A stretch of DNA of 56,515 bases from Psychromonas sp. Urea-02u-13. GTDB lineage: Bacteria > Pseudomonadota > Gammaproteobacteria > Enterobacterales > Psychromonadaceae. The position numbers and the translations under genes are program-made. Positions 10,414 through 22,103 of the stretch are shown piece by piece. The notes under the pieces are model-generated. The model saw nothing but the letters and a program-made list of their open reading frames with translations, had not been told where the DNA came from and did no database searches. The DNA is taken from assembly GCF_002835995.1 (NCBI RefSeq), contig NZ_PJBZ01000048.1:1-56515 (forward strand). The letters run 5' to 3'. Numbering within the stretch: position 1 is the stretch's first letter; each line of letters starts with the position of its first letter.

Positions 10414-11496
10414 TTAACGTACTTTTAAAGTAACAAGACCAATCAAGACCATGACAATCGTGATGATCCAAAAACGCACAATAACACGTGGCTCTGGCCA
10501 ACCTTTTTTCTCATAGTGATGATGAATAGGTGCCATTCTAAAAATACGTTGCTTACGCATTTTATAAGAGCCCACTTGTAAGATCACCGAGAGGGTTTCG
10601 ATAACAAAAATACCGCCCATGATCACCAATAGAATCTCTTGGCGTACCAAAATGGCTATCACACCTAATAATGCGCCTAATGCTAATGAACCCACATCGC
10701 CCATAAATACTTGTGCAGGGTAAGTATTAAACCAAAGAAAGCCTAAACCCGCGCCGACGATAGTGCCACAAATAATCACTAACTCGCTGGCCTTAGGAAT
10801 GTAAGGGATATAAAGATACTGTGCATAATTTACATGGCTGGTTAAATAAGCAATCAGTGCAAAAGCAGCCGCTACCATTACCGTTGGCATAATAGCCAAG
10901 CCATCTAATCCATCTGTCAAATTAACAGCGTTACTACTGCCTACAACCGTAAAATAAACCAGTGGGATAAATAACCAACCTAAATAAGGCATATATTCTT
11001 TAAAAAATGGCACAACAAACGTCAATTCAGCAGGAGTCGTCGATGTCAGCATTAATATAATAGCGAGTACAATTGCGCACACCGACTGCCAAAAATATTT
11101 CCAGCGTGCAATCAGACCATCAGGGTGTTTACGTACGACTTTAAGGTAGTCGTCCATAAAACCAATCGCGCCAAAAGCAAGCATAGTAAACAACACAATC
11201 CACACATAATGGTTATCTAAACGTGTCCACAATAATGTTGAAAGCGTGATAGCAGCAAGGATCATAATACCGCCCATCGTTGGCGTACCCGCTTTGCTAA
11301 AATGCGATTCAGGACCGTCATCACGTACGATTTGTCCAATTTGCTTAGATTGCAAATAACGAATCAATTTAGGACCAACCCAAAGTGAAAATGTAAGCGC
11401 CGTTAATACAGCCATTACCGTTCTCACTGACAAGTAAGTTAATACATTAAGAAATGTAAACTGACTTGAAAAAAGATCTGCTAGCCAAACTATCAT
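10414..11496 (-). CDS. mraY: Phospho-MurNAc-pentapeptide transferase MraY
   Basis: An integral membrane enzyme that moves phospho-MurNAc-pentapeptide from UDP onto undecaprenyl phosphate, making lipid I. The acidic active-site sequences DDYLK (about residues 115-119) and [10 protein letters not shown] (about 192-201) are present, as is the [12 protein letters not shown] loop near the end. Length 360 equals E. coli MraY. It lies between murF and murD with gaps of 4 and 1 bases. Confidence 0.97.
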   Translation of the reverse strand: MIVWLADLFSSQFTFLNVLTYLSVRTVMAVLTALTFSLWVGPKLIRYLQSKQIGQIVRDDGPESHFSKAGTPTMGGIMILAAITLSTLLWTRLDNHYVWIVLFTMLAFGAIGFMDDYLKVVRKHPDGLIARWKYFWQSVCAIVLAIILMLTSTTPAELTFVVPFFKEYMPYLGWLFIPLVYFTVVGSSNAVNLTDGLDGLAIMPTVMVAAAFALIAYLTSHVNYAQYLYIPYIPKASELVIICGTIVGAGLGFLWFNTYPAQVFMGDVGSLALGALLGVIAILVRQEILLVIMGGIFVIETLSVILQVGSYKMRKQRIFRMAPIHHHYEKKGWPEPRVIVRFWIITIVMVLIGLVTLKVR

Positions 11497-11500
11497 GGTG

Positions 11501-12919
11501 TTATCCTATTTTTGATTGCTTAATATAAGCAATAATTTCTTCCATTTTAGTGCCACGAGAGCCTTTAACTAAAACAGTTGATTTTTGATTTGAAATTTGT
11601 GGAAGATATGTTTGCAAATAGCTTGTTAATGCTTTTTTATCTGCAAAGTGTAATGCGTTTTGGAGGCTTTTTTCAGTAAAAGCATGATGTGTAAATTCTG
11701 TTAATGAGCCCACCGTAAATAAATTGTTAATCTCTTTTTCTGCTGCATATTCACCCACACTGCGATGTTCTTGCTCACTGTATTTTCCAAGCTCGCCCAT
11801 ATCAGCAAAGATTAATGTTTTTTCGCCACTGCATTGTTCAAGTAGGTCAATAGCTGCCTTTAAAGATGCGGAATTAGCATTATAAGTATCATCAATAAGC
11901 GTCAGGTGCTCATCAACTTTACAGCTGTTCACTCGCCCTGCGACTTGGTGAACTAAAGCTAACCCTTTGTGAATCGTGTTTAAATCACAGCCTAATACAA
12001 TCGCCATACAAGCCGCCGCTAACGCGTTACTAATATTATGTTTACCAGCAATGTTTAAGCTAATCACAACAGTGTTTTGCGCATAGTTGAGAGTGAAAGT
12101 TGCATAGCCTAAATCATCAAATTTAATGTTCGAGGCAAAGACCGTCGCTTTCGCGTCATGTTGTGAAAAAGTAAAAACCTGACTTTGCTGTTTTGTTAAT
12201 TGTTGCACATAATCTTGTGCAAATTTTGCATCAAGGTTAACAACGCCAGTGCCCTCTGTTGTTAGACTCGACCAAATTTCGCCTTTTGCTTTTGCAACGC
12301 CTTCAATACTACCAAACCCTTCAAGATGTGCGGGCATGACGTTGTTAATTAAGGCAACATCAGGTTTGGCTAAATTTGCTGTATAAGCAATTTCACCTTG
12401 ATGATTGGCTCCAAGCTCAACAACGGCAAAATTTGTTTGTTCGGTTAAACGCAATAATGTCAGCGGTAAACCAATGTCGTTATTAAAATTACCAGCTGTC
12501 GCTAATACAGAGTCTTCAGCATCACTTGCGCTGTGCGCATTTAAAATACTGCTTAATAACTCTTTGGTGGTTGTTTTACCGTTACTACCAGTAATAGCAG
12601 CACATTTTAAATGCGCTATTTTAGACTTCACATAGGCACTGAGCTGACCTAACGCAATACGTGTATCTTTAACTAAAACAGCAGGAAGAGAAGTCTGACT
12701 CTTGTTATGGATGATAAGGGCTTTAGCGCCGGCTTGCTTTGCTTCAGCTAAGAAATCATGCGCATCGAAAGAAGCGCCTTGCAAGGCAAGAAATAGACAA
12801 CCTGGTTGGATATTACGTGTATCTGTACAGATATTATCAATGACTATCTGAGCATCGTTAACATAAGTTAACTTACCAGCCGTTGCGCTAGCAATTTCAG
12901 ATAAAGTTAATGAAATCAT
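11501..12919 (-). CDS. murF: UDP-MurNAc-tripeptide-D-alanyl-D-alanine ligase MurF
   Basis: Completes the pentapeptide by adding the D-Ala-D-Ala made by Ddl. The ATP P-loop [12 protein letters not shown] begins near residue 110. The family [10 protein letters not shown] motif (about 338-347) and a late [10 protein letters not shown] stretch support MurF rather than the other Mur ligases. Length 472 is somewhat longer than E. coli (452). It overlaps murE by four bases, so the two are likely translationally coupled. Confidence 0.96.
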   Translation of the reverse strand: MISLTLSEIASATAGKLTYVNDAQIVIDNICTDTRNIQPGCLFLALQGASFDAHDFLAEAKQAGAKALIIHNKSQTSLPAVLVKDTRIALGQLSAYVKSKIAHLKCAAITGSNGKTTTKELLSSILNAHSASDAEDSVLATAGNFNNDIGLPLTLLRLTEQTNFAVVELGANHQGEIAYTANLAKPDVALINNVMPAHLEGFGSIEGVAKAKGEIWSSLTTEGTGVVNLDAKFAQDYVQQLTKQQSQVFTFSQHDAKATVFASNIKFDDLGYATFTLNYAQNTVVISLNIAGKHNISNALAAACMAIVLGCDLNTIHKGLALVHQVAGRVNSCKVDEHLTLIDDTYNANSASLKAAIDLLEQCSGEKTLIFADMGELGKYSEQEHRSVGEYAAEKEINNLFTVGSLTEFTHHAFTEKSLQNALHFADKKALTSYLQTYLPQISNQKSTVLVKGSRGTKMEEIIAYIKQSKIG

Positions 12920-14436
12920 AAATCAGCCTTTTTATTTTCTAATAGTTGTAACGAGGCTAATAAGACTCTATCACTATAATCAATGCGCTTTTCGCCAATA
13001 ATTTGGTAATCTTCATGGCCTTTACCGGCCACTAAAATCAAATAATTTTTCTGTACACTATTTAGTAACTCAGTGATCGCCGTTTTTCTATCATGAATAC
13101 AATCAACACGTTCAGGGTGTTTAAACCCAGCGAGAATGTCATCCATTATTTGTGCAGCGGGTTCTGTGCGGGGGTTATCATCAACTAAAATGACTTTATC
13201 TGCAAAGGCTTCAGCTACTTTTGCCATTTCAGGACGCTTTCCTTTATCTCTATCACCACCACAACCAAAAATGCAGATTAAACGCCCCATTTTTGTATGT
13301 TTTTTCAACGCGACTAGTGCTTTCTGTAATGCGTCCGGTGTATGCGCGTAATCAACCACAAAGGTAGTCTCGCGTGCAGGAAAAATATATTGTTCCATTC
13401 TTCCGGCGACCGTATCTAACAAAGGTAACGTTTTTTCAATATCTTGAATGGAAAAATTTTCACAAAGAAGTTGTGTGATAACAGCCGCTAAATTTGAGAC
13501 ATTAAAATCACCGTAAAAAGGCGCGTCTATTTTTCCAGCTCCCCAAGATGAATCAAACTCGAAAGATAAACCCTGTGCTAAATAGTGAATATTCGTGATC
13601 GTAACATAACGGTGTGATAGCGTTTTCTTACCCGTAGCGCTGTAACTGATAGCATCAGGATAATCCGAAAGCCAAGTCGCCCCGATTTCATCATCTAAAT
13701 TAATAATACGTTGCTGAATTGGAAACTCATTAAAGAGCCTTTTTTTAGCGTCCGCATATTCTTGCATCGTGCCATGATAATCAAGGTGATCACGCGTTAA
13801 ATTAGTAAAGATGGCACTGTGAAAAGGTAACGCAGAAACACGTCCTTGAACCAAACCATGTGATGATACTTCCATTAATGTATATTTTGCGCCCTGCCAT
13901 TGATAATTATTAAGGCAAGAAAAAACAGATAACGCATCTAATGTGGTATTTAAACTTGAGGTTAATTGACCAAACAAACCATTACCAATGGTGCCCATTT
14001 GTGCACTGGTCTGGTTAAGTAAGGTTAAACTATTGGCTAATAAACTGGCAATCGTGGTTTTTCCGTTGGTGCCCGTAATCGCAATCACTTTATGGCAGTC
14101 TTCAGCAGGAAAATAGAAACGATAAGCGAGTGCACTCAGTGCTTTTTGTAATTGATAAAAATGCACGATAGCGACATCTTTATCATAAGAAATATTACCG
14201 TGCTCTTGTGCGTTTTTAGTTTCCGATAAAACCATGCCTGCACCCAAGGAAATTGCATTACCGATAAACTGACGGCCATCGAGCAATGCACCTTGCAAAG
14301 CAATAAATAAGTCATCTTGTTTTACATGACGACTATCCAGTGTCATGCCGGTCACACTCAGTGAGACACTATTCGGTAATGTTAACCATGGCGATAATAA
14401 CTCAGTCACAGGATGGATTAATTTATTGGGCATCAT
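12916..14436 (-). CDS. murE: UDP-MurNAc-L-Ala-D-Glu:meso-diaminopimelate ligase MurE
   Basis: Adds the third residue of the stem peptide. The P-loop GTNGKTTIASLL is near residue 120. The substrate-specificity motif reads DNPR (in DDNPRTEPA, about 411), which in this family marks meso-diaminopimelate rather than lysine, as expected for a Gram-negative cell. Length 506 is typical (495 in E. coli). It overlaps ftsI by 14 bases and murF by four. The first codons are two consecutive ATGs, so the start could be one codon later. Confidence 0.96.
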   Translation of the reverse strand: MMPNKLIHPVTELLSPWLTLPNSVSLSVTGMTLDSRHVKQDDLFIALQGALLDGRQFIGNAISLGAGMVLSETKNAQEHGNISYDKDVAIVHFYQLQKALSALAYRFYFPAEDCHKVIAITGTNGKTTIASLLANSLTLLNQTSAQMGTIGNGLFGQLTSSLNTTLDALSVFSCLNNYQWQGAKYTLMEVSSHGLVQGRVSALPFHSAIFTNLTRDHLDYHGTMQEYADAKKRLFNEFPIQQRIINLDDEIGATWLSDYPDAISYSATGKKTLSHRYVTITNIHYLAQGLSFEFDSSWGAGKIDAPFYGDFNVSNLAAVITQLLCENFSIQDIEKTLPLLDTVAGRMEQYIFPARETTFVVDYAHTPDALQKALVALKKHTKMGRLICIFGCGGDRDKGKRPEMAKVAEAFADKVILVDDNPRTEPAAQIMDDILAGFKHPERVDCIHDRKTAITELLNSVQKNYLILVAGKGHEDYQIIGEKRIDYSDRVLLASLQLLENKKADL

Positions 14437-16261
14437 TTAATTGATCCAGTAACGTGTAGCGTGTGTCTTCAGCATCAGGGCGTACATGGCTAAGCAACAG
14501 CGCACTTTGCATGACAGATGAAAAGACAGGTGCCGCAACATCGCCAGCATAATATCTGTCTCCCTGCGGTTCATTAATCATCACAACAATCGAAAAACGC
14601 GGATTACTGGCTGGTGCAAGACCAGCAAAGATAGCAACATAATCATCTCCATAACCACCGGCTTCTGCCTTACGAGATGTACCTGTTTTACCCGCTATAC
14701 GATAACCTTCAACTTTGGCTTTACGGGCTGTCCCGCCTTTTTTACTCACGCCTTCCATCATATGCACCACTTCTAAGGCTATATTTCTTGGAATGACTTG
14801 CTCACCTTCGCCTGGGTTATCTGTTTTCAAAATGGTTAATGGGAATCTTTTACCCCCGCTGCCCAAGATGGCATAGGCTTTTGCAATTTGTAATGTTGTT
14901 GCTGTAATACCGTAACCAAATGACATGGTTGAAAGCTCAAAATCAGACCAGCGATGGCGAATAGGTAAACGCCCAACACTTTCACCGATAAGGCCAATGC
15001 CGGTATCGTTACCTAGGCCAAAATCAGCAAAAGTCTGTTGTAATTTCGACGCTTTTAAACGTAACGCCAATTTACTAACACCCATATTACTGGATTTTTT
15101 CAGGATCATGGCAAGATCAATTTTACCGTAATTTCTAGCGTCACGTACTATCCGTCCACCCAAAGACATTCGCCCTGGAGAGGTATTAATTATTTCATCA
15201 ATACCCACTTTTTTATAAACAAGGGCACTCGCAACAACAAAAGGTTTAACCGTAGAGCCTGGCTCAAAAGTATCCGTTATTGCACGATTTCTCATTTTAT
15301 AAGGTTGATATTGGCTACGATCATTGGGGTTAAATGAAGGGAAATTTGCCATCGCGTATATTTCACCGGTGTGCACATCTAACACAACGATTGAACCTGA
15401 AGTTGCTTTGTTCATTTTTACCGCACGTTTAAGCTCGCTATAAGCGACCGCTTGAATACGTTGGTCAATGCTTAATTGCAGGTTACCCGCCGCTTTTTTA
15501 ATTTTTAAGACTTCAATATCATCAATAACATTGCCTAGTCTGTCTTTGCGTACGCGTTTTTTACCCGTTTGGCCTTGGAGGTAAGTATTGTAACTTTTCT
15601 CAATACCTTCAATGCCCTGCGCATCAAGGTCAGTTAAGCCAATAATGTTTGCATTAATTTCACCGGTTGGATAATAACGATGTGATTCAAGTTGATTAGC
15701 AATACCCGCTAATTTTAATTGTTTAACATAGTCAACAATAGGGATATTTACTTGGCGTTTAAGATAAACAAAACGCGCATTAGGTCTTCTGACTATTTTA
15801 ACTAATTTTTCAAGCTTAATACCTAAGACTTCAGCCAGCGCAGGCCATTTTTTAGACTCAAAGAATTTTGCTTTTTTGTATTTTACTTTTCCAGTGCGTG
15901 CATTCTCAACAGCGCTTGCTTGCCACTCTTCATCATTAAACGCATAGGCGGCTTTTACCGCTTTTGGATCCACCCAAATAGCATAAGCAGGCACACTAAT
16001 AGCCAGCTCTTCACCATTACGATCTGAGATATTGCCACGATGAGTGACTGATTTTGTAACACGCAAGCTACGTTTATCAGCTTCTTTGGTTAAATATTCA
16101 GGCTCAATAACCTGAATATACGCCAAACGACTAATAAGTAGCACTGCGATAACAGTAATAGCAACAGAAACAAAGACGTAGCGCCATGACGAAAATGCAT
16201 GGTAGACCTTCCGTGGTTGCGCCTGTTTAGCTCTTTTTTTTCTGCTCTGAGTCCGTTTCAT
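14423..16261 (-). CDS. ftsI: Septal transpeptidase FtsI (PBP3)
   Basis: Class B penicillin-binding protein that cross-links septal peptidoglycan with FtsW. A basic cytoplasmic N-terminus precedes one transmembrane helix (about residues 28-48), then the non-catalytic pedestal. The transpeptidase has the active-site triad motifs STVK at 336-339, SSN at 390-392 and KTGT at 525-528. Length 612 is slightly longer than E. coli PBP3 (588). The difference seems to be extra loop sequence in the pedestal (about 110-140). It lies 2 bases after ftsL. Confidence 0.97.
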   Translation of the reverse strand: MKRTQSRKKRAKQAQPRKVYHAFSSWRYVFVSVAITVIAVLLISRLAYIQVIEPEYLTKEADKRSLRVTKSVTHRGNISDRNGEELAISVPAYAIWVDPKAVKAAYAFNDEEWQASAVENARTGKVKYKKAKFFESKKWPALAEVLGIKLEKLVKIVRRPNARFVYLKRQVNIPIVDYVKQLKLAGIANQLESHRYYPTGEINANIIGLTDLDAQGIEGIEKSYNTYLQGQTGKKRVRKDRLGNVIDDIEVLKIKKAAGNLQLSIDQRIQAVAYSELKRAVKMNKATSGSIVVLDVHTGEIYAMANFPSFNPNDRSQYQPYKMRNRAITDTFEPGSTVKPFVVASALVYKKVGIDEIINTSPGRMSLGGRIVRDARNYGKIDLAMILKKSSNMGVSKLALRLKASKLQQTFADFGLGNDTGIGLIGESVGRLPIRHRWSDFELSTMSFGYGITATTLQIAKAYAILGSGGKRFPLTILKTDNPGEGEQVIPRNIALEVVHMMEGVSKKGGTARKAKVEGYRIAGKTGTSRKAEAGGYGDDYVAIFAGLAPASNPRFSIVVMINEPQGDRYYAGDVAAPVFSSVMQSALLLSHVRPDAEDTRYTLLDQLNDAQ

Positions 16262-16263
16262 TT

Positions 16264-16578
16264 TTATGGAATTTCCACTAATACACTGTTATTTTTGGTG
16301 GGTTGTGACATTGAAAGCTTTTCCTTTGCTATACGTCTGATGCGACTGTGCTCGTCTAACGTATGCTCTTCGAGCAACAAATTCTGCCATTCAATCATTA
16401 AGTTATCTTTTTGTTGTGCTAATTGATCTTTTTGAGTGACCAACTTTCGTGTTTCATGGGTAATATAAACATTATAAAAAGCACTAAATAACAGCACGAT
16501 CCCCAGTAATATCACGGCAAAATATCGGCGTAGATCGGCAACAATCAATAATAATAAATTGTCACGCGTTACACTCAA
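16264..16578 (-). CDS. ftsL: Cell division protein FtsL
   Basis: A small bitopic divisome protein that forms a complex with FtsB and FtsQ and activates FtsWI. One transmembrane helix is at about residues 17-36. The periplasmic part then has a heptad-like coiled coil (about 40-95, rich in L, Q, K and E). Length 104 is normal. Sequence conservation of FtsL is low, so the call rests on topology and on the invariant position between rsmH and ftsI, with gaps of 0 and 2 bases. Confidence 0.92.
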   Translation of the reverse strand: MSVTRDNLLLLIVADLRRYFAVILLGIVLLFSAFYNVYITHETRKLVTQKDQLAQQKDNLMIEWQNLLLEEHTLDEHSRIRRIAKEKLSMSQPTKNNSVLVEIP

Positions 16579-17526
16579 TTATTCGCTCTCTGGCTGTGCA
16601 ATTTTCAATGCAACACGTAATACAGAACTACGCGCACGGGGATTCTCATCGACTTCACGTGCACTTGGTTTTAATGCTTTACCCAGTCCTTTCAATGTTC
16701 TTCCAAACTGCATTTGAGCATCCGTTAACGGTAATCCCGGTGGATATTCACGGCCTTTTTCTTCTTTACGAATAAAGCGTTTAACAATACGATCTTCAAG
16801 AGAATGGAAGCTAATCACCGACAGTTGACCACCGACAGCAAGAATGTCCAATGCGCCGTCTAATACTTTATGAATTTCTTCAAGCTCACTATTTACGTAA
16901 ATGCGAATCGCTTGGAAACTGCGCGTTGCGGGATGTTTTTTCTTTTCACGTTTAGGGCACAGACGTTCAATCAATTGCGCAAGATCTAAGGTACGTAAGA
17001 AAGGTTTTTCTTCACGATCTTCAACAATGGCACGTGCAATACGGTAAGCGAATTTCTCTTCACCAAAGGTTTTTAATACCCAACTAATATCTTCAACATC
17101 CGCTTTTGCTAACCAATCAGCAGCACTGATACCCGATGTTGGATCCATACGCATATCTAATGGGCCGTCACGCATAAAACTGAAACCACGCTCAGCATCA
17201 TCAAGTTGTGGTGAAGAAACACCAAGATCCAGTAAAACGCCGTCTATTTGCCCAGCTAAATCAAGATCTTTTACATATTCAGCTAAACCCGAAAAAGGCC
17301 CGTGAACAATCTGAAAACGCGGATCTTGCTTCATTAATTCTTCGCCAACGGCAATCGCACGCGGATCTCTATCAATGGCTATCAAACGTCCATTTTCGCC
17401 TAAGCGATCTAAAATATAACGAGAATGTCCGCCACGACCAAAAGTACCGTCAACATAAATGCCGTCTTTCTTAAGGGCTAAACCGTTGACTGCTTCGTCT
17501 AATAAAACTGTAATATGCTCTGCCAT
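16579..17526 (-). CDS. rsmH: 16S rRNA (cytosine-1402 N4) methyltransferase RsmH
   Basis: Methylates C1402 in the ribosomal decoding centre (formerly MraW). The S-adenosylmethionine site is visible as [10 protein letters not shown] at about residues 25-34. The family sequences [20 protein letters not shown] and the late [10 protein letters not shown] are also present. Length 315 equals E. coli (313). The start shares one base with the mraZ stop. Confidence 0.97.
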   Translation of the reverse strand: MAEHITVLLDEAVNGLALKKDGIYVDGTFGRGGHSRYILDRLGENGRLIAIDRDPRAIAVGEELMKQDPRFQIVHGPFSGLAEYVKDLDLAGQIDGVLLDLGVSSPQLDDAERGFSFMRDGPLDMRMDPTSGISAADWLAKADVEDISWVLKTFGEEKFAYRIARAIVEDREEKPFLRTLDLAQLIERLCPKREKKKHPATRSFQAIRIYVNSELEEIHKVLDGALDILAVGGQLSVISFHSLEDRIVKRFIRKEEKGREYPPGLPLTDAQMQFGRTLKGLGKALKPSAREVDENPRARSSVLRVALKIAQPESE

Positions 17527-17984
17527 TATAATGAGAACCCTTTTAAACTTTCTGTTAATTGATCGTCAGATGGTAAACCGATAAGTAGATCAGCTTCGAC
17601 TTGTTGCTGCCACATATCTTCATCCCACAATTCAAATTTATTAAACTGACCGACTAGCATGACTTTTTTTTGTAATTTTGCATGCTTTCTTAAAGTGGGC
17701 GCAATCAATAAGCGCCCTCCTTTGTCTAATTCAGTTTCCGTTGCATATCCTAAGATTAATCGTTGTACACGACGTTCTACATCGTTAGTACTTGATAATG
17801 CGCTTAACTTTTTTTCTATCACTAACCATTCATTTAATGGATAGAGTAATAAGCAAGGTGATTGTAAATCAATAGTGCACACAAATTGACCTTGGCAGGA
17901 ATCCATCAAGCCATCACGATATCGTGTTGGCATGGCGATCCTTCCTTTACCATCAATGTTAATTGCGTTTGCACTACGTAACAT
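17526..17984 (-). CDS. mraZ: Transcriptional regulator MraZ of the dcw cluster
   Basis: MraZ is a DNA-binding protein with two AbrB/SpoVT-like halves. It represses the dcw promoter and is countered by RsmH. Both DxxGR signatures are visible: [13 protein letters not shown] near the start and [13 protein letters not shown] in the second half. I prefer the ATG at 17984 (152 residues), which aligns exactly with the E. coli start. An in-frame GTG two codons earlier (17990) also sits near an AGGG and cannot be excluded. It is the first gene of the minus-strand cluster, and three of its probable binding boxes lie just upstream (18057-18082). Confidence 0.95.
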   Translation of the reverse strand: MLRSANAINIDGKGRIAMPTRYRDGLMDSCQGQFVCTIDLQSPCLLLYPLNEWLVIEKKLSALSSTNDVERRVQRLILGYATETELDKGGRLLIAPTLRKHAKLQKKVMLVGQFNKFELWDEDMWQQQVEADLLIGLPSDDQLTESLKGFSL

Positions 17985-18056
17985 GACCACTAAGCCCTGA
18001 CTTATTAATAAATGTATGCACTTTTATTGTATATTAGCGCGGATTAAGGGGAAAAG

Positions 18057-18082
18057 TTCCACTTTTAGACACTTTTTACCAC
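18057..18082 (-). promoter_or_regulatory. MraZ-binding boxes upstream of the dcw cluster
   Basis: On the minus strand, three repeats GTGGTA, GTGTCT and GTGGAA begin exactly 10 bases apart (18082, 18072, 18062), with AAAA or TTTT between them. MraZ proteins are known to bind tandem GTGG/TGGG-type repeats of this period upstream of their own gene. A TATACAAT -10-like sequence lies about 30 bases further downstream. The remainder of the 320-base gap to rsfS is AT-rich. I see no other gene in it. Confidence 0.7.
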
Positions 18083-18307
18083 AATAGATCAGGAAGTTTA
18101 ATAAAGTGCACCGTTTTTGCAAGTAAAGGATCTTTTATTTTAATGACTTTCATCACACAAATATGATCTAACAGTTCAAAACAGGTGAATATTGAGTTAG
18201 ATAACTAGAAATTATTAAAATAGTGAATTTATTATCAAACATGGTACTGGGATGCTTGGACGTGATATAGTTCGCAATTAACCGTTTTATTTAAAAAGGA
18301 CACTCCT

Positions 18308-18634
18308 TTGTTAGACCAAGAATTAAAAGCATTTGTGATAACACAAATCGAAGATATGAAAGCAAAAGAAATCACTATTATTGATGTTTCAGGCACTTCT
18401 GACGTAACTGATACAATGATTATTTGTACTGGTAACTCAAAACGCCACGTTCGTTCAATTGCAGAGCAAACAGCACTAGCAGCAAAACGTGCTGGTGATG
18501 CACCGATTGGTGTTGAAGGCTTAGAAGGTAGTGAATGGGTACTAGTAGATTTAGGCAATGTTGTATTACACGTAATGCAAGATGAAACTCGCCAATTTTA
18601 CGACCTAGAAACACTTTGGGGACACACTGCTTAA
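18308..18634 (+). CDS. rsfS: Ribosomal silencing factor RsfS
   Basis: RsfS binds L14 on the 50S subunit and blocks subunit joining in stationary phase or starvation. The 108-residue protein carries the family core ([20 protein letters not shown], then [24 protein letters not shown]). It starts with TTG, chosen because AAAAAGGA lies 8 bases upstream and because the N-terminus then aligns with E. coli RsfS. It overlaps rlmH by one base. The usual upstream partners holA and nadD are absent here, so rsfS is the first gene of this operon, divergent from mraZ. Confidence 0.96.
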   Translation: MLDQELKAFVITQIEDMKAKEITIIDVSGTSDVTDTMIICTGNSKRHVRSIAEQTALAAKRAGDAPIGVEGLEGSEWVLVDLGNVVLHVMQDETRQFYDLETLWGHTA

Positions 18635-19104
18635 TGAAAATTCAGTTAATCGCAGTCGGCACCAAAATGCCCGACTGGGTTGAAAAAGGATATCAAGAGT
18701 ATGCACGACGCTTTCCTAAAGAGTTACAACTTGAACTACTTGAAATTAGTGCAGGAAAGCGTGGTAAAAATGCGGATATAAAACGCATTTTAAAAAGAGA
18801 GGGAGAATTAACCCTCGCTGCTATCCCCAAGGGTAATAAAATAGTCACCCTTGAAGTCACTGGTAAACCATGGACAACCGAGCAATTAGCGGGCGAAATG
18901 AAAAAGTGGCAGTTAGATGCACGGAATATCAGTTTGCTCATTGGTGGACCAGAAGGACTTGCTCCAGAGTGTATTGCTAAATCGGAACAACGTTGGTCGC
19001 TTTCTGCGCTTACGTTACCTCATCCGTTAGTACGCATCATTGTGGCCGAAGGTTTATATCGTGCTTATACACTAACCATTAATCACCCCTACCATCGCGA
19101 GTAA
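18634..19104 (+). CDS. rlmH: 23S rRNA (pseudouridine-1915 N3) methyltransferase RlmH
   Basis: A SPOUT-class methyltransferase that modifies pseudouridine 1915 in helix 69. Starting at the ATG in the TAATG overlap with rsfS gives 156 residues, against 155 in E. coli, and begins [13 protein letters not shown] as in the family. The C-terminal trefoil-knot sequences LLIGGPEGL and the ending TINHPYHRE are hallmarks. It is translationally coupled to rsfS and 3 bases from mrdA. Confidence 0.97.
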   Translation: MKIQLIAVGTKMPDWVEKGYQEYARRFPKELQLELLEISAGKRGKNADIKRILKREGELTLAAIPKGNKIVTLEVTGKPWTTEQLAGEMKKWQLDARNISLLIGGPEGLAPECIAKSEQRWSLSALTLPHPLVRIIVAEGLYRAYTLTINHPYHRE

Positions 19105-19107
19105 TTT

Positions 19108-20985
19108 GTGGCAAGAAAACGAGTCAGTATACGTAACCACTCAGCTGAGTCTGCGCTTTTTATGCGCCGCACATTGGTGGTTTTTATCGCAATTATCTTT
19201 GCGATTGGGGTATTAATTACCAATCTTTATTATCTGCAAATCAACTCCTTTGAAAGCTTTCAGACTCGTTCCAATGATAACCGTATCAGCGTACAGACAG
19301 TCCCCCCAAATCGTGGTCTTATCTACGATAGAAATGGCATTATTCTTGCCGAAAACAGACCCGTTTACAGCTTACAAGTTGTGGTTAGAAAAACCAAAAA
19401 CCTCAAACAAAAAATCAATAAAATGCGTAATATGCTGGATCTTACTGAGCAAGAAGTTGAGCTTTTTTATAGCCGAAATCGTTACTCTCGCTCCTATAGA
19501 CCCATACTATTACGTGACCAATTAACCACCGAAGAGGTCGCGCTGTTCACAGTGAACCAACATAACTTCAAAGGTTTCTCCATCAAAGCTAACCTAAAGC
19601 GTTTTTACCCTTTTGGTGATTCGTTTACCCATGTTTTAGGTTATATCGCGAAAATTAACAGTAATGACCTAAAACGCATTGAAGAGAAAGGCGAGACGGC
19701 ACGTTATCGTGGTACGCATTTCATTGGCAAATTAGGTATTGAAAAATATTACGAAGAAACATTACACGGACAACCAGGACAACGCCAAGTTGAAGTAGAC
19801 AGTTGGGGGAAAGTTATTCGTGTGCTTAGTTTCACCCCACCTACGCCAGGCAAAGATATTAAACTGAATATTGATATCCAGTTACAACTTAAAGCGCAAA
19901 AATTACTCGGCGATACGCGTGGTAGTGTGATTGTGATGGATACACGCACCGGGGGGATTTTAAGCCTAGTCTCTAACCCGAGTTATGATCCAAACTTATT
20001 TGTACAGGGCATTAGTAGCAAAAAATATAATGCGCTTTTAAACTCCAAAGATAGACCGCTTATAAATCGAGCAACCCAAGGACGTTATCCGCCTGCATCA
20101 ACCATTAAACCACAAATGGCACTTCTCGCATTAGATACCAAAGTCATCACCGAACATACCAAAGTAAAAGATCCAGGTTGGTGGATTGTGCCCGGTAGTA
20201 AACGACGTTTTCGTGATTGGAAGCGCTGGGGTCATGGCGAAGTTGATGTCAATCATGCGATCGAGCAAAGCTGTGATACTTTCTTTTACGATACTGCTTA
20301 TAAGGTCGGCATCGATAGAATTAATCCGTTTATGCAACTGTTTGGTTTTGGACATTATAGTGGATTAGACATTGGTGAAGAGACCAAAGCTATCATGCCA
20401 TCAAGAGAATGGAAACGCGCACGCTATAATGCGCCTTGGTACGATGGTGATACTATTTCTGTGGGTATCGGACAAGGTTACTGGACAGTCACACCTATTC
20501 AACTTACTCAGGCCACCGCGATTTTAGCCCGAAAAGGGGAAGTGATCACACCACAAATATTACACTCTATTGTTTCTAAAGGCGGGTCATTTACACCGCC
20601 TTTAGAAAGATCAGAACCGATAAAGTTACAAGATGAACATTATTGGGAAATTGCATTAAAGGCAATGTATGGCGTTACCAGTAAAAAAACAGGCACAGCA
20701 CATCGTGCATTTGCTAAAACGTCCTATACAGTGGCGGGTAAGTCAGGCACCGCACAGGTCATTAATATGAAAGAAGGTGAAGAGTATGACGCAGATAAAA
20801 TTTCTGAACATCACCGAGATAATGCCATGTTTGTCGCCTTTGCACCCTATGAATCACCGGAAGTGACTGCCACAGTAATCTTAGAGAATGCAGGTGGCGG
20901 GAGTACTAATGGAGCCCCAATTATTCGTGCGCTCTTTGATGAGTATTTTGATCATATAAAACCTAAAGAACGAGTGAGCTTTTAA
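19108..20985 (+). CDS. mrdA: Elongation-specific transpeptidase PBP2 (MrdA)
   Basis: Class B penicillin-binding protein that works with the SEDS polymerase RodA in lateral wall synthesis. One transmembrane helix is at about residues 21-43. The pedestal follows, then the transpeptidase with STIK at 331-334, an SCD motif in QSCDTFFYD (near 387) and KSGT in the AGKSGTAQV stretch (near 545). Length 625 is close to E. coli (633). The start is GTG, 3 bases after rlmH. It precedes rodA by one base. Confidence 0.97.
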   Translation: MARKRVSIRNHSAESALFMRRTLVVFIAIIFAIGVLITNLYYLQINSFESFQTRSNDNRISVQTVPPNRGLIYDRNGIILAENRPVYSLQVVVRKTKNLKQKINKMRNMLDLTEQEVELFYSRNRYSRSYRPILLRDQLTTEEVALFTVNQHNFKGFSIKANLKRFYPFGDSFTHVLGYIAKINSNDLKRIEEKGETARYRGTHFIGKLGIEKYYEETLHGQPGQRQVEVDSWGKVIRVLSFTPPTPGKDIKLNIDIQLQLKAQKLLGDTRGSVIVMDTRTGGILSLVSNPSYDPNLFVQGISSKKYNALLNSKDRPLINRATQGRYPPASTIKPQMALLALDTKVITEHTKVKDPGWWIVPGSKRRFRDWKRWGHGEVDVNHAIEQSCDTFFYDTAYKVGIDRINPFMQLFGFGHYSGLDIGEETKAIMPSREWKRARYNAPWYDGDTISVGIGQGYWTVTPIQLTQATAILARKGEVITPQILHSIVSKGGSFTPPLERSEPIKLQDEHYWEIALKAMYGVTSKKTGTAHRAFAKTSYTVAGKSGTAQVINMKEGEEYDADKISEHHRDNAMFVAFAPYESPEVTATVILENAGGGSTNGAPIIRALFDEYFDHIKPKERVSF

Positions 20986-20986
20986 A

Positions 20987-22087
20987 ATGGTAAGTACCAA
21001 AGCACAAAAAAGTATCTTTTACCGTTTGCATATTGACCCATGGTTATTACTCGGTATTTTATGTTTAATGACATTAAGCCTAGCCACACTTTATTCTGTT
21101 TCTCCCGACTGGGTCGTACCACAACTCATTCGCTTAGGCATTGCTATTAGCGCCATGCTGGTCATGGCACAAATACCGCCTGGCGTTTACCAACGCTGGA
21201 CCCCTGCTATTTTTGTTATTTGTGTCCTTTTATTAGTCGCAGTATTGGTTATTGGACATACGGGTAAAGGCGCACAACGCTGGTTAGACTTAGGTTTCAC
21301 TAAGTTTCAGCCCTCAGAAATAATGAAACTCATCATGCCTTTTGCGGTTGCTTATTTTGTTAGCCAATACACCCTGCCGATTAAATTCAGCAAAGCCATC
21401 GTTGCACTCATTATTGTTATTGTGCCAACGTTATTAATCGCTAAACAGCCAGATTTAGGCACCTCTATATTAGTGGCCTCTTCGGGTCTTTTTGCGTTAT
21501 TTCTCTCTGGCATATCGTGGCTTTATATCGGCATAGCTATCACCGCCATACTCGCATTCGCACCCATTTTATGGTTTTACCTGATGCATGATTATCAGCG
21601 AGGACGTGTTTTAACCCTGTTTAATCCCGAGGCAGATCCGTTAGGTGCCGGTTATCATATTATTCAATCTAAAATTGCCATCGGCTCAGGTGGAATGTGG
21701 GGAAAAGGTTGGCAACAGGGAACACAATCACAGTTAGAATTTTTACCTGAACGCCATACTGACTTTATTTTTTCAGTGTTCTCTGAAGAGTTTGGCTTTG
21801 TTGGTATTTTACTGCTGTTAACTATCTATTTATTTATTATTGGTCGTGGTTTGTGGATTGCGAATCAAGCACAAGATGCGTTTACTAAGTTAGTCGCGGG
21901 CAGTATTATCCTGACCTTCTTTGTTTACGTTTTTGTAAATATAGGCATGGTGAGTGGCATATTACCGGTTGTAGGCGTGCCATTACCTCTAATCAGTTAT
22001 GGTGGCACCTCAATCGTTACCTTACTCGCCGGCTTTGGTGTATTGATGTCATTTAATACCCATAAAACATTTAATACTAAATACTGA
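20987..22087 (+). CDS. rodA: Elongasome SEDS glycosyltransferase RodA (MrdB)
   Basis: A multi-pass inner-membrane polymerase that links lipid II into glycan strands during elongation, paired with PBP2. SEDS signatures are present: [37 protein letters not shown] and the terminal [10 protein letters not shown]. Length 366 is typical (370 in E. coli). It lies one base after mrdA and 16 before rlpA. Together with ftsW and ftsI on the other strand, both SEDS/PBP pairs are encoded within this window. Confidence 0.97.
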   Translation: MVSTKAQKSIFYRLHIDPWLLLGILCLMTLSLATLYSVSPDWVVPQLIRLGIAISAMLVMAQIPPGVYQRWTPAIFVICVLLLVAVLVIGHTGKGAQRWLDLGFTKFQPSEIMKLIMPFAVAYFVSQYTLPIKFSKAIVALIIVIVPTLLIAKQPDLGTSILVASSGLFALFLSGISWLYIGIAITAILAFAPILWFYLMHDYQRGRVLTLFNPEADPLGAGYHIIQSKIAIGSGGMWGKGWQQGTQSQLEFLPERHTDFIFSVFSEEFGFVGILLLLTIYLFIIGRGLWIANQAQDAFTKLVAGSIILTFFVYVFVNIGMVSGILPVVGVPLPLISYGGTSIVTLLAGFGVLMSFNTHKTFNTKY

Positions 22088-22103
22088 TAATGTAAGAGAC
22101 ATA

